The notes beneath the pieces are model-generated. The model was not told the DNA's origin, made no database searches, and saw only the letters and a program-made list of their open reading frames with translations. A stretch of DNA of 64,000 nt from JAXDBM01 sp963709485 (GTDB lineage Bacteria; Desulfobacterota; Syntrophia; Syntrophales; Fen-1087). Shown piece by piece: positions 1-8,301 of this stretch. Each line of letters opens with the position of its first letter. Within the stretch, counting starts at the first letter, position 1. A program made the translations under genes and the position numbers. The stretch spans positions 372,001-436,000 of the forward strand of contig CAVPWE010000001.1 of NCBI GenBank assembly GCA_963709485.1, given 5' to 3'.

Positions 1-293
1 TCTATGCCGGCCGCGGCAAGACGGACGGGGCGCCGATCATCATCGTCCCGCTGCTGGGCGAAGGCCCGGGAGTCCGAAACCTGCTCCTCGTTCACATCCT
101 CTACAACGAAACGCTGAGCCTGCCGGATAAGATTGCCGTTCTGGGATACCGGTTCAACGACATCCGCAACCTGATCAACGAATACAACCTCCCGTGGAGC
201 GACCGGTATCTCGAGTCCATTTCACTCGAGTCTCTCTTCAGCGAACCGGTCGAAATCATTGCCGGCCAGATCCGGATGAGGCTGAGCGAATAG
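1..293 (+). CDS. C-terminal end of an unrecognised protein (5' truncated)
   Basis: An open frame enters from the left edge, first complete codon at position 3, and stops with TAG at 291-293, giving about 96 residues. The visible part is a mixed alpha/beta sequence with a segment LLGEGPGVRNLLLVHILYNE and a C-terminus ending IRMRLSE. Codon use (G/C-rich third positions) matches the neighbouring genes, so it is probably a real gene tail. I do not recognise the family and see no catalytic motif in the fragment. No clear terminator follows it. A reading of the sequence to the left is needed to name it. Confidence 0.6.
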   Translation, partial: YAGRGKTDGAPIIIVPLLGEGPGVRNLLLVHILYNETLSLPDKIAVLGYRFNDIRNLINEYNLPWSDRYLESISLESLFSEPVEIIAGQIRMRLSE

Positions 294-379
294 CAAAAGT
301 TTCGTATTTCCGGTCTTTTTGATCATTTCCGGTGATTTCTTCAGGATCGTTGCATTGGACCCGATCTCATAAAATCATA

Positions 380-408
380 TTGACCTGCATGGCGATAACT
401 GGTAAACA
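380..408 (+). promoter_or_regulatory. possible sigma-70 promoter before the beta-helix gene
   Basis: TTGACC at 380-385 and TAAACA at 403-408 are separated by 17 bases, about 42 bases before the start codon at 451. The -10 hexamer is a poor match to TATAAT, so this is only a candidate. A small hairpin (GTCGG/CCGAC around 412-429) lies in the presumed leader. Confidence 0.3.
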
Positions 409-450
409 GCGTCGGTTTTACATCCGACGGCAGCGCACCCAGGAGGTTCA

Positions 451-1707
451 ATGGAACTGAAACCGAGAGCCGAGGCGAAAATCGCTCAATTGATCCGGAG
501 AGGGGTGGATATCCCCAATCCGCTGACCCTCGATATCGGTGATGACGTCGGTATCGACCGGATCTCCGCGAAGGGCGTCACCCTTTATCCGGGCTGCAGA
601 ATTTACGGGAAAAAGACTGTGATATCGGCGGACTGCAAGCTCGGATCCGAGGGTCCGGCGACCATTGAGGACTGTCAGCTTGGAGCCGGTGTTGAATTGA
701 AGGGTGGTTTCTTCAGCCGGTCCGTCTTCCTGGAGAAGGCGAACATGAGCATGGGCGCGCACGTCCGCGAGGGCTCCATCCTGGAAGAAGAGGCCGGCGG
801 CGCCCACTGTGTCGGATTGAAGCAGACCATCCTGTTCCCCTTCGTGACGCTCGGGAGCCTGATCAACTTCTGCGACTGCCTGATGGCCGGCGGCACAAGC
901 CGCAAGGACCACAGCGAGGTAGGGAGCTCCTACATCCATTTCAACTTTACCCCCGACGCGGACAAGACGACGCCTTCATTGATCGGCGACGTGCCGCGGG
1001 GCGTCATGCTGAACCAGCCCCCGATCTTTCTGGGCGGCCAGGGGGGCATGATCGGGCCGCTGCGCCTGGGATACGGCAATGTCGTGGCGGCCGGCTGCGT
1101 TCTGAGGGAGGATCATCCGGAGGGCAACAAACTGATCCGCGCGGGGGCCTGCAGCGGAGGCGCGAAAGAATTCGTGCCGGCGGCATACCCCAGTTTCCGG
1201 CGCATCGTGGAAAACAACATCCTGTACCTGGCCAATCTGTCGGCACTGGAAGCGTGGTACCGGGAGGTGCGGAAGCCCTTTCTGGAAGTGCAGGAATACG
1301 GGGCGTTCCTCTTTGGCGGTGTCATGGACCAGCTTGCCCTTGCGAGAAAGGAGCGCATCAAGAGGCTCGAGGCGATGGCGGCAAAGGCCGCCGGCTCGCA
1401 AGCTTCGGAACATTCGCCGGAATCGGCCCGGCCGAAGCGGGAATTTCATGAGCAGATTGGACCCGTGGCGGGCGCATTGCAGGAGCGGGTGCAAAGCGAC
1501 GGAACGGAGAGATTCCGGGATGAATTCCTCAAGGCCTTCCGGAAGGCGGCGGGAAATGACCGTGCGAACTATATCAAGGCGATTCAGGGCCTCCCGGCGG
1601 AGATCTCCGCAAAGGGCGTCCGGTGGCTTGACGGTCTCGTGAATGATCTCTGCGCAAGGGCCGCAACGCTCCTGCCATCCCTGAATTTGTTCAAAAACCT
1701 GCAATGA
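451..1707 (+). CDS. left-handed beta-helix (GlmU-C-like) protein
   Basis: A 418-residue protein. Residues about 20-230 contain hexapeptide-like repeats typical of left-handed parallel beta-helix acyltransferases (for example the stretches around GCRIYGKKTVI, CQLGAGVELKGG and GYGNVVAAGCVL). In databases such proteins are often named UDP-N-acetylglucosamine pyrophosphorylase, but the N-terminal nucleotidyltransferase signature (G-x-G-T-R-M) is absent here. The sequence therefore supports an acyltransferase-like or binding role, not UTP:sugar-phosphate transfer. The C-terminal third (about 290-418) is charged and mostly helical. The start at 451 is supported by AGGAGG at 441-446. It precedes glmM by 24 bases, which suggests a shared role in amino-sugar metabolism; the exact reaction is unknown. 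Confidence 0.75.
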   Translation: MELKPRAEAKIAQLIRRGVDIPNPLTLDIGDDVGIDRISAKGVTLYPGCRIYGKKTVISADCKLGSEGPATIEDCQLGAGVELKGGFFSRSVFLEKANMSMGAHVREGSILEEEAGGAHCVGLKQTILFPFVTLGSLINFCDCLMAGGTSRKDHSEVGSSYIHFNFTPDADKTTPSLIGDVPRGVMLNQPPIFLGGQGGMIGPLRLGYGNVVAAGCVLREDHPEGNKLIRAGACSGGAKEFVPAAYPSFRRIVENNILYLANLSALEAWYREVRKPFLEVQEYGAFLFGGVMDQLALARKERIKRLEAMAAKAAGSQASEHSPESARPKREFHEQIGPVAGALQERVQSDGTERFRDEFLKAFRKAAGNDRANYIKAIQGLPAEISAKGVRWLDGLVNDLCARAATLLPSLNLFKNLQ

Positions 1708-1731
1708 ATCACATCATGAAGGAGAAAAGGA

Positions 1732-3080
1732 ATGGGTAAATTATTCGGAACCGACGGGATCCGGGGTGAGGCGAACCGGCACCCCATGAGCGCGGAAATC
1801 GCATTCGGCGTCGGTCAGGCCGTGGCGCATGTTTTTCGAAAGAACGGGCACCGCGCCCGCGTGATCATCGGAAAGGACACCCGGATTTCCGGGTACATGC
1901 TGGAAAGCTCCCTGGAGGCGGGCATCACGTCCATGGGGGGGTGCCCCTACCTGGTCGGCGTGCTGCCGACCCCCGGCATCGCCTTTATCACGCAGAGCAT
2001 GCGCGCCGATGCCGGCATCGTCATCTCCGCTTCCCACAACCCCTACCAGGACAACGGGCTCAAGATCTTCGGCGGGAACGGCTTCAAGCTGACCGACGAC
2101 GAGGAGGATCACATTGAAGACCTGATCCTCAACCGGAAACTTGCCGAACTTCTGCCGACGGCAAAGGGCATGGGCAAAGCCTACCGCATGGAAGACGTCC
2201 ACGGGCGTTACATCGTCTTTCTGAAGAACACCTTTCCCCGCAATCTGTCCATGGAGGGGATGAAAGTCGTCCTCGACACGGCCAACGGCGCCACCTACAG
2301 GGTCGCGCCCGATGCGTTCACCGAGCTCGGGGCCGAAGTGGAAGTCATCCACAACACGCCCAATGGCGTCAACATCAACGACCGATGCGGCTCGCAGCAC
2401 ACAGAGAGCCTGAAAAAAAGGGTGGTGGAGAGCGGAGCGGCCATCGGCCTGGCCTTTGACGGGGACGGCGACCGTCTGATCGCCGTGGACGAAAAGGGCA
2501 GGGAAATTACGGGCGACCAGGTCCTTATCATCTGTGCAAACATGCTCAAGAAGGACGGAAAACTGAAAAACGACCTGCTCGTTACCACCGTCATGAGCAA
2601 CCTGGGCCTGCGGGTCGCCTGCCGGAAATTCGGATTCAAGCATCACGCCTCCAAAGTGGGGGACCGTTATGTCCTCGAGGACATGCTGAGCATGGGATCG
2701 ATCATCGGCGGCGAGGAAGCGGGGCACATGATCTTCCTCGACCACCACACCACGGGTGACGGCATCATTGCCGCCATGCAGCTGATCGCGGCCATGGTCC
2801 GGGGGGGAAGCCCCTTTCCGAGATGGCGGCCATGATGGACATCTTTCCGCAGAAGCTGATCAATGTGGACGTGCAGCGGAAGCCCGATATCGAGACCGTT
2901 CCCCGGCTCATCGGGGCGATCCGGCAGGTGGAGCGTGCGCTCGGCGACGAGGGGCGCGTCCTGGTCCGTTATTCCGGCACTCAGAACATGTGCCGGGTGA
3001 TGGTGGAGGGACCGTCCGCCGAGGTGACGGAAAAGTATTGTAAAGAGATTGCCGATATTGTGCGCGGCGAACTCGGCTGA
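1732..3080 (+). CDS. glmM: phosphoglucosamine mutase, interrupted by a frameshift
   Basis: GlmM converts glucosamine-6-phosphate to glucosamine-1-phosphate, the committed step toward UDP-GlcNAc for peptidoglycan and LPS. Seen here: the catalytic serine loop (SASHNP near residue 102), the Mg2+ loop DGDGDR and the C-terminal phosphate-binding loop RYSGTQNMCRV. The first 357 or so residues read in one frame from 1732; the last 85 or so read in the -1 frame (2823-3080). The break falls at a run of seven G at 2801-2807. Adding one G restores ...VRGGKPLSEMAAMMDIFPQ..., as expected for the family, giving about 449 residues. GlmM is normally essential, so a homopolymer sequencing or assembly error is the likeliest cause. 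A true mutation or slippage at the G run is possible. Confidence 0.85.
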
Positions 3081-3103
3081 TCGATTGAACGGAGGGACAG
3101 GCC

Positions 3104-4069
3104 ATGGGGATCAACGTTTTTGTCACGGAAGACTTCAACCACATGAGCGAGGTGGCCGCTGACATCGTCGTTAAGAAAATCATTGATACCCTCAAGAGGA
3201 AAGAAGAGGTTGTGCTGGGGCTTGCCACGGGCAATACGCCCACGGGACTTTACAAACACCTGGCGCGGGCGGCCAATCGCGGGCAGTTCGATTCCGGCCG
3301 CATCCGGAGCTTCAACCTCGACGAGTACGTGGGCCTGCCCGGCGAAAACGCGCAGCAGCGGGTGCTTCATCCGGAAAGCTACGCCTATTTCATGATCCAG
3401 GAATTTTTCGGGCTCCTCCGGAACAAATTCATTGAAACCAGCTTGCCCTGCGGTTCGCTGATCGATCAGAAAATGTTGATCCGGGAATTGAAGGAGAATC
3501 CGAAGGACTGGGCGTTCCGGGGGACGGACGCGGGGAAGTCCATTGCCATCAAGACAAAAACGGCATCCGCCTATCTTGCCTGGCTCCGGAAGGACATCCT
3601 GGAGGGGTACGGCCGGAAGATCCGGGCGGCGGGGGGAATTGACCTTCAGGTTATCGGGGTGGGCGGTCGCGGCCACGTGGCCTTTCATGAGGCGGGCATC
3701 CCCTTCAAGGGCTCTTCCGTCATGCTGGTCCGGCTGGACGACGATACCATCGCCAATGCCGTGAAGGACGGCCATTTCCGCACCGCAGGCGATTCCCCGA
3801 ACTATGCCGTCTCCATGGGCGCCGAACTCGTTTACCAGGCAGGGACGGTCCTGCTGCTGGCGAACGGCGAACGGAAAGTCGAATCCGTGGCGCGTTCGCT
3901 CTTGGGCGGCGTGATCCCGGAGATCCCCATCTCCTATGGCCAGGCCTACGCCGAAAAAGGCGGCAACCTGATCTACGTAATCGACCGGATCGCCGGAAGG
4001 GAGCTCCTGGCCAACAACAGGCGTCTGAAGGACCGGGGCGTTGCCATTAAGAACCTGACCAAAAATTAG
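3104..4069 (+). CDS. glucosamine-6-phosphate deaminase-like protein (NagB family) with altered active site
   Basis: A 321-residue member of the NagB/6-phosphogluconolactonase superfamily; true NagB (about 260 residues) turns glucosamine-6-phosphate into fructose-6-phosphate and ammonia. Family landmarks are the phosphate loop LATGNTPTGLY (about 40-50), FNLDEYVGL (general-base Asp at about 73) and IGVGGRGHVAFHE (about 184-196). In E. coli NagB the last motif reads GVGNDGHIAFNE; the catalytic-site Asp (D141) is Arg189 here, while the His and Glu are kept. There is also an insertion of about 50 residues between the two motifs. It sits between glmM and pyrG. Deaminase activity is uncertain; a different sugar-phosphate isomerase or a regulatory role is possible. 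The start has GGAGGG at 3091-3096. Confidence 0.75.
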   Translation: MGINVFVTEDFNHMSEVAADIVVKKIIDTLKRKEEVVLGLATGNTPTGLYKHLARAANRGQFDSGRIRSFNLDEYVGLPGENAQQRVLHPESYAYFMIQEFFGLLRNKFIETSLPCGSLIDQKMLIRELKENPKDWAFRGTDAGKSIAIKTKTASAYLAWLRKDILEGYGRKIRAAGGIDLQVIGVGGRGHVAFHEAGIPFKGSSVMLVRLDDDTIANAVKDGHFRTAGDSPNYAVSMGAELVYQAGTVLLLANGERKVESVARSLLGGVIPEIPISYGQAYAEKGGNLIYVIDRIAGRELLANNRRLKDRGVAIKNLTKN

Positions 4070-4073
4070 AAAT

Positions 4074-5686
4074 TTGAAAGAAACGAAATTCATATTTGTC
4101 ACCGGCGGCGTGCTTTCCTCCCTGGGCAAGGGACTGGCCGCGGCGTCCATCGCGGCGCTCCTGGAATGCCGGGGACTGCGGGTGACCAACCAGAAGCTGG
4201 ATCCCTACATCAATGTCGACCCGGGGACCATGAGCCCCTTCCAGCACGGCGAGGTCTTCGTGACCGACGACGGGGCGGAGACCGACCTGGACCTGGGCCA
4301 TTACGAACGGTTTGCCTCGGCACCCGCATGGGGAAGTGCAACAACCTGACCACCGGACAGGTCTACTTCTCCGTCATCTCCAAGGAGCGGCGGGGTGACT
4401 ACCTGGGAAAGACCGTCCAGGTGATTCCCCATATCACCAACGAGATCAAGGACTACATCAGGAATACGGCGTCGGGGTTCGATGTGGCCATCGTGGAGAT
4501 CGGCGGGACCGTGGGCGACATCGAGAGCCTTCCCTTTCTGGAGGCGATCCGGCAGTTCCGCAACGAGGTCGGTCGGGAAAATGCCATCTTCATCCATCTG
4601 ACCTGGGTGCCCTTCATCAAGACGGCGGGCGAGGTCAAGACGAAACCCACGCAGCACAGCGTCGCGGCCCTTCGGGAGATCGGCATCCAGCCGGACATCC
4701 TGCTGTGCCGGACGGAGAATTTCCTCTCCGACGACATCAAGCGGAAAATCTCCCTGTTCTGCAACGTCGAGGTGGCGGCCGTTTTCACGGCGAAGGATGT
4801 GGGATGCATCTACGAGGTTCCCCTGGTCTATCACCGGGAGGGCCTGGATCAGAAAATCGTGGATCTCCTGAACATCTGGACAGGGCGTCCCCACCTGGAA
4901 GCCTGGGAGGACGTGGTGGAACGGATGACGCGCCCCGCCGGGGAGGTCTGCATCGCCATCGTGGGGAAATATGTGAACCTGACCGATTCCTACAAAAGCC
5001 TCAACGAGGCCCTGGTTCACGGCGGCATTGCCAACAACTGCCGGGTCCAGCTGCGCTTTGTCGATTCCGAGAGGATCGAAAAGGAGGGGCTGGGGGGCCA
5101 ACTGGACGATGTGGGCGGCATTCTCGTCCCGGGCGGGTTCGGCGACCGGGGGATCGAGGGCATGATCACCGCCGTCCAACATGCCCGGACGAGGGGCATC
5201 CCCTACTTCGGCATCTGCCTGGGCATGCAGATGGCCGTGGTGGAATACGCCCGGAATGCCTGCGCCATGGCGAAGGCCAACAGCACCGAATTCAATCCCG
5301 GGACGCCGTACCCGGTCATCGACCTCCTGCCGGAGCAGAAGCACCTGACGGAAAAGGGCGCCACCATGCGTCTGGGTGCCTATGCCTGCATCGTGGATCG
5401 CGACTCCCGGGCCCATGAGGCCTACGGAGTGGAACAGATCAGCGAACGGCACCGTCACCGCTACGAATTCAACAACGACTACAAGGCGGCGCTGATCGAG
5501 AGGGGCCTGCGGATAACCGGCTTGTCGCCGGACGGGCGTCTGGCGGAGATTGTCGAGCTGAAAGATCATCCCTGGTTTCTGGGCTGCCAGTTCCATCCCG
5601 AATTCAAGTCCCGGCCGACGAAGCCCCATCCCCTTTTCGGCAGGTTCATCGAAGCCTCCCTGCGGCGCCGGTCCGAATCCTGCTGA
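4074..5686 (+). CDS. pyrG: CTP synthase, interrupted by a frameshift
   Basis: CTP synthase aminates UTP to CTP using glutamine. The N-terminal synthase domain shows the P-loop-like GGVLSSLGKGLAAASIAALL and PYINVDPGTMSPFQHGEVFV; then come GDYLGKTVQVIPHIT and the glutamine amidotransferase domain with GICLGMQ (nucleophile Cys) and the late His-Glu pair (FHPEFKSRP). The start is a TTG at 4074, four bases after the nagB-like stop, with only a weak Shine-Dalgarno. The frame breaks near 4311-4322: residues up to HYERFAS read in the first frame, and TRMGKCNN onward read in the -1 frame to 5686. Two extra bases or one missing base would repair it. Because pyrG is normally essential, I treat it as a probably functional gene with a sequencing or assembly error. 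Confidence 0.88.
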
Positions 5687-5786
5687 GGCATCGCGGCTCT
5701 TGCGGCATGAATCCGAATGCCCGACAGTCCCGTATGAACACCATCCGGCGCATGCACCGGCGCCGGTCCGCTTGCTTGAAATATCA

Positions 5787-5815
5787 TTGACATGACCGGG
5801 CGCTTTTCCGATATT
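5787..5815 (+). promoter_or_regulatory. sigma-70-type promoter before pxpA
   Basis: TTGACA at 5787-5792, a 17-base spacer and GATATT at 5810-5815 lie just upstream of the pxpA start at 5841. It fits transcription of pxpABC from its own promoter after the pyrG stop. Confidence 0.45.
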
Positions 5816-5840
5816 TCGCCCGCTTCCATGCGAGACTGCC

Positions 5841-6620
5841 ATGAACCTTTCGATCGACCTCAACTGTGACATGGGGGAATCCTGCGGCCCCTGCACCATC
5901 GGCAACGATGCGGCGGTCGCCCCTTTCATCACCTCCGCCAATATTGCCTGCGGTTTCCACGCCTCCGACCCCTCCGTGATGGACAGGACCGTCCGCCTCT
6001 GCCGGGATCACGGCATCGGAGCCGGCGCCCATCCCGGGTTTCCCGACCGGGCCGGCTTCGGCCGGCGCTTCATGGACATCGCCGAGGAGGATCTCATCAA
6101 TGATCTGGTCTACCAGGTGGGGGCACTGAAGGGGTTCCTTGGCCGGTACGGCCTTTCCCTGCAGCACGTGAAGCTCCACGGCGCCCTTTACAATCACCTG
6201 GTCAATCAGGAAGACCTGTTCATGAAAATCGCCCGTACGCTGGACCTGGCTTTTGGTGGCGCTGTCTTCCTGACCCTGGCCACCCGGCGCGCCGCCATTC
6301 TGAAGCAGCACTGCCGGCGTGAGGGATTGCGCGTCGCGCTGGAGGCCTTTCCCGACCGCAGCTACACCGACGCGGGGGAACTGTTGTCCCGGAAGCTTCC
6401 CGGGGCCGTCTTCCACGATCCGGAGGTGATCGCCCGCCGGGCCACGGACATGATTCTGAGAAGGGGCGTGGAAAGCGTCAGCGGCCGCTGGATCGAACTG
6501 GACATCGACACCCTGTGTCTTCACGGGGACAACCCGGAGAGCATCGAGGCGGCGGCGAAAATCCACGACGGCTGCCGGCAGGCAAACATCCGACTGAAAC
6601 CGTTGGGGGACCTCCTGTGA
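5841..6620 (+). CDS. pxpA: 5-oxoprolinase subunit A (LamB/YcsF family)
   Basis: PxpA, with PxpB and PxpC, forms the prokaryotic ATP-dependent 5-oxoprolinase that opens 5-oxo-L-proline (pyroglutamate) to glutamate. The protein has 259 residues, usual for the family (about 250). Landmarks visible are DLNCDMGES near the N-terminus, NIACGFHASDP, GAHPGFPDR and KLHGALYN, which are the conserved acidic/His stretches of LamB/YcsF proteins. Its stop overlaps the GTG start of pxpB (GTGA at 6617-6620), so the genes are translationally coupled. The downstream pxpB and pxpC make the assignment firm. Confidence 0.92.
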   Translation: MNLSIDLNCDMGESCGPCTIGNDAAVAPFITSANIACGFHASDPSVMDRTVRLCRDHGIGAGAHPGFPDRAGFGRRFMDIAEEDLINDLVYQVGALKGFLGRYGLSLQHVKLHGALYNHLVNQEDLFMKIARTLDLAFGGAVFLTLATRRAAILKQHCRREGLRVALEAFPDRSYTDAGELLSRKLPGAVFHDPEVIARRATDMILRRGVESVSGRWIELDIDTLCLHGDNPESIEAAAKIHDGCRQANIRLKPLGDLL

Positions 6621-7261
6621 CCATTCAACGGTATGCCGAGAATGCGCTGCGGATCATCTTCGGAGACCGCATCGACCTGGAGGTGCATGAAAAGGTCCGC
6701 AGGGCCTTCTTTCTTCTCCGGTCCATTTCCCGCCCGGAGATCAGGGACATCATCCCCTCCTATTGCTCCTGCGTCGTGGTCTATGACCGGGAAGCGGCCG
6801 GTTTCGAATCGTTGCGGGCTTTCCTGGAGGAGCGCCTTGAAGACCTGCCGTCGGTGGAGCCGCCGCCGCCGAGGGTCCACGAGATTCCGACGCGCTACGG
6901 CGGCAAGCTCGGCCCGGACCTGCCCTTTGTCGCCGCCCATGTGAACCTTTCTGCGGACGAAGTCGTCCAAATCCATGGTTCGATCCTTTACACGGTCTTC
7001 ACCGTCGGGTTCACGCCCGGCTTCCCCTACCTGGGAATCCTGGATGCGCGGATCGAGGCGCCGAGGCTGGAAACGCCGCGGACGAGGATCCCGGGCGGAT
7101 CCGTCGGCATCGCCCAGCGGCAGACCGGGATCTATCCTTTTGCATCCCCCGCGGGATGGCAGATCATCGGCCACACGGACGCCAGGCTGTTCGATCCCTA
7201 CGGCGAGCCGCACAGCCTGATGCAGATCGGCGACAAGGTGCGCTTTACGGCCATAACATGA
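6617..7261 (+). CDS. pxpB: 5-oxoprolinase subunit B (KipI-like)
   Basis: A 214-residue protein of the KipI/allophanate hydrolase subunit 1 family, the PxpB partner of the 5-oxoprolinase complex. The family core is visible as YTVFTVGFTPGFPYLG and the following TPRTRIPGGSVGIA...GIYPFASPAGW, which are highly conserved in PxpB. I chose the GTG at 6617 because it overlaps the pxpA stop and follows GGGGGA at 6605-6610. A longer frame open to 6515 would overlap pxpA by more than 100 bases and has no family similarity there. It precedes pxpC by 13 bases. Confidence 0.9.
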   Translation: MTIQRYAENALRIIFGDRIDLEVHEKVRRAFFLLRSISRPEIRDIIPSYCSCVVVYDREAAGFESLRAFLEERLEDLPSVEPPPPRVHEIPTRYGGKLGPDLPFVAAHVNLSADEVVQIHGSILYTVFTVGFTPGFPYLGILDARIEAPRLETPRTRIPGGSVGIAQRQTGIYPFASPAGWQIIGHTDARLFDPYGEPHSLMQIGDKVRFTAIT

Positions 7262-7274
7262 GTCCGGAATCGCC

Positions 7275-8225
7275 ATGAACATGCTGACCGTTCAAAATCC
7301 AGGCCTGTACGCGCTGATCGTTGATCTGGGGCGCTTCGGCCACGCCGCCGCGGGTGTTCCCTCCTCTTCCGCGCTGGACGCCTATGCCTGCCGGGCCCTC
7401 TACCATCTGACGGGCAACGGGGGCGCGCCGGTCATCGAGGCGATCGGTCCCGGTTTTGCCCTGCACTTCGACGCCGACGTGACCTTTGCCATCACCGGCG
7501 CGAGGGTCAAGGCCTTCCTCGGCGAATCCTTCGTAAGGCCCTGGACGGCGTTCCGGGCGAAGAGGGGCAGCGTCCTGCACGTCCGGGAGGTCACGGAAGG
7601 CCTCCGCTACTATGTCGGCTTTTCGGGCACGCCGGGGATGGCCCGGGTGATGGGCAGCTATGCCACCAACCTGGAATGCGGATTCGGTGGCTTGAACGGC
7701 CAACCGCTCAAAGCCGGCGACGCCATTGTCTTTGACGGGGTTTTGGAACCGGACGTGAAACTGATTCCGGGAAGCCTGATCCCCGCCATGCACCCTCCCC
7801 ACAAACTGCGGGTCATGGAAGGGCCCGAGGCCGGCTATTTCGCGGAGGAGTCCCGCCGTCTCTTCTGGGAGAAGGGCGCACAGACCCTCTACACCGTATC
7901 CGGACTTTCGAACCGTACGGGGATCCGTCTGGAAGGGACGCCGCTCCTCTTCGGGGCGGATGTCGGGAAAAGCATTATCTCCGACGGCATTGTGGCGGGA
8001 ACGGTGCAGATCCCCGGTGATGGCCTGCCGATCATCATGCTTCACGAAAGGACGATCGGCGGATACGCGCGGGCGGCTGTCATTGCCAGGGCGGACCTCG
8101 ACCGGCTCGCCCACCTGGCGGCCGGGGATTTCGTGATCTTTGAAAGGATCGGCCTGGAGGAGGCGGAGGCGCTGTGGAAGGAAAAGCAGAGCCGCCTCGC
8201 GTCTTTTCAGGTTCATTCATCTTGA
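7275..8225 (+). CDS. pxpC: 5-oxoprolinase subunit C (biotin-dependent carboxyltransferase family)
   Basis: A 316-residue KipA/allophanate hydrolase subunit 2-type protein, third subunit of the 5-oxoprolinase complex. Conserved features include the N-terminal MLTVQNPGLYALIVDLGRFG, the central YVGFSGTPGMARVMGSYATN and the C-terminal GIVAGTVQIPGDGLPIIMLHERTIGGY, all characteristic of PxpC. Its stop codon overlaps the -35 box of the next promoter. Gene order pxpA-pxpB-pxpC is the usual one, and a TRAP transporter follows on the same strand. Confidence 0.92.
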   Translation: MNMLTVQNPGLYALIVDLGRFGHAAAGVPSSSALDAYACRALYHLTGNGGAPVIEAIGPGFALHFDADVTFAITGARVKAFLGESFVRPWTAFRAKRGSVLHVREVTEGLRYYVGFSGTPGMARVMGSYATNLECGFGGLNGQPLKAGDAIVFDGVLEPDVKLIPGSLIPAMHPPHKLRVMEGPEAGYFAEESRRLFWEKGAQTLYTVSGLSNRTGIRLEGTPLLFGADVGKSIISDGIVAGTVQIPGDGLPIIMLHERTIGGYARAAVIARADLDRLAHLAAGDFVIFERIGLEEAEALWKEKQSRLASFQVHSS

Positions 8226-8250
8226 CATATCGTTACCCAGACCGTATACT
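8222..8250 (+). promoter_or_regulatory. strong sigma-70-type promoter before dctP
   Basis: TTGACA at 8222-8227 and TATACT at 8245-8250 with a 17-base spacer. The -35 box overlaps the pxpC stop codon. It would let the transporter genes be expressed separately from, and more strongly than, pxpABC. Confidence 0.65.
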
Positions 8251-8301
8251 CCGCGCCGCATAAGGGGGTCTGAAATCATTCGAAAACATCGGAAAGGAGA
8301 C

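Noticed and set aside
2801..2830. Programmed -1 frameshifting in glmM
   Set aside because: There is a G run but no recognisable slippery heptamer plus downstream stimulator, and glmM is not known to use frameshifting. A second frameshift in nearby pyrG makes sequence error likelier.
8140..8301. Extension of dctP to 8140
   Set aside because: It would overlap pxpC, run through the promoter at 8222-8250 and bury the signal peptide; ATG 8302 has a good ribosome site.
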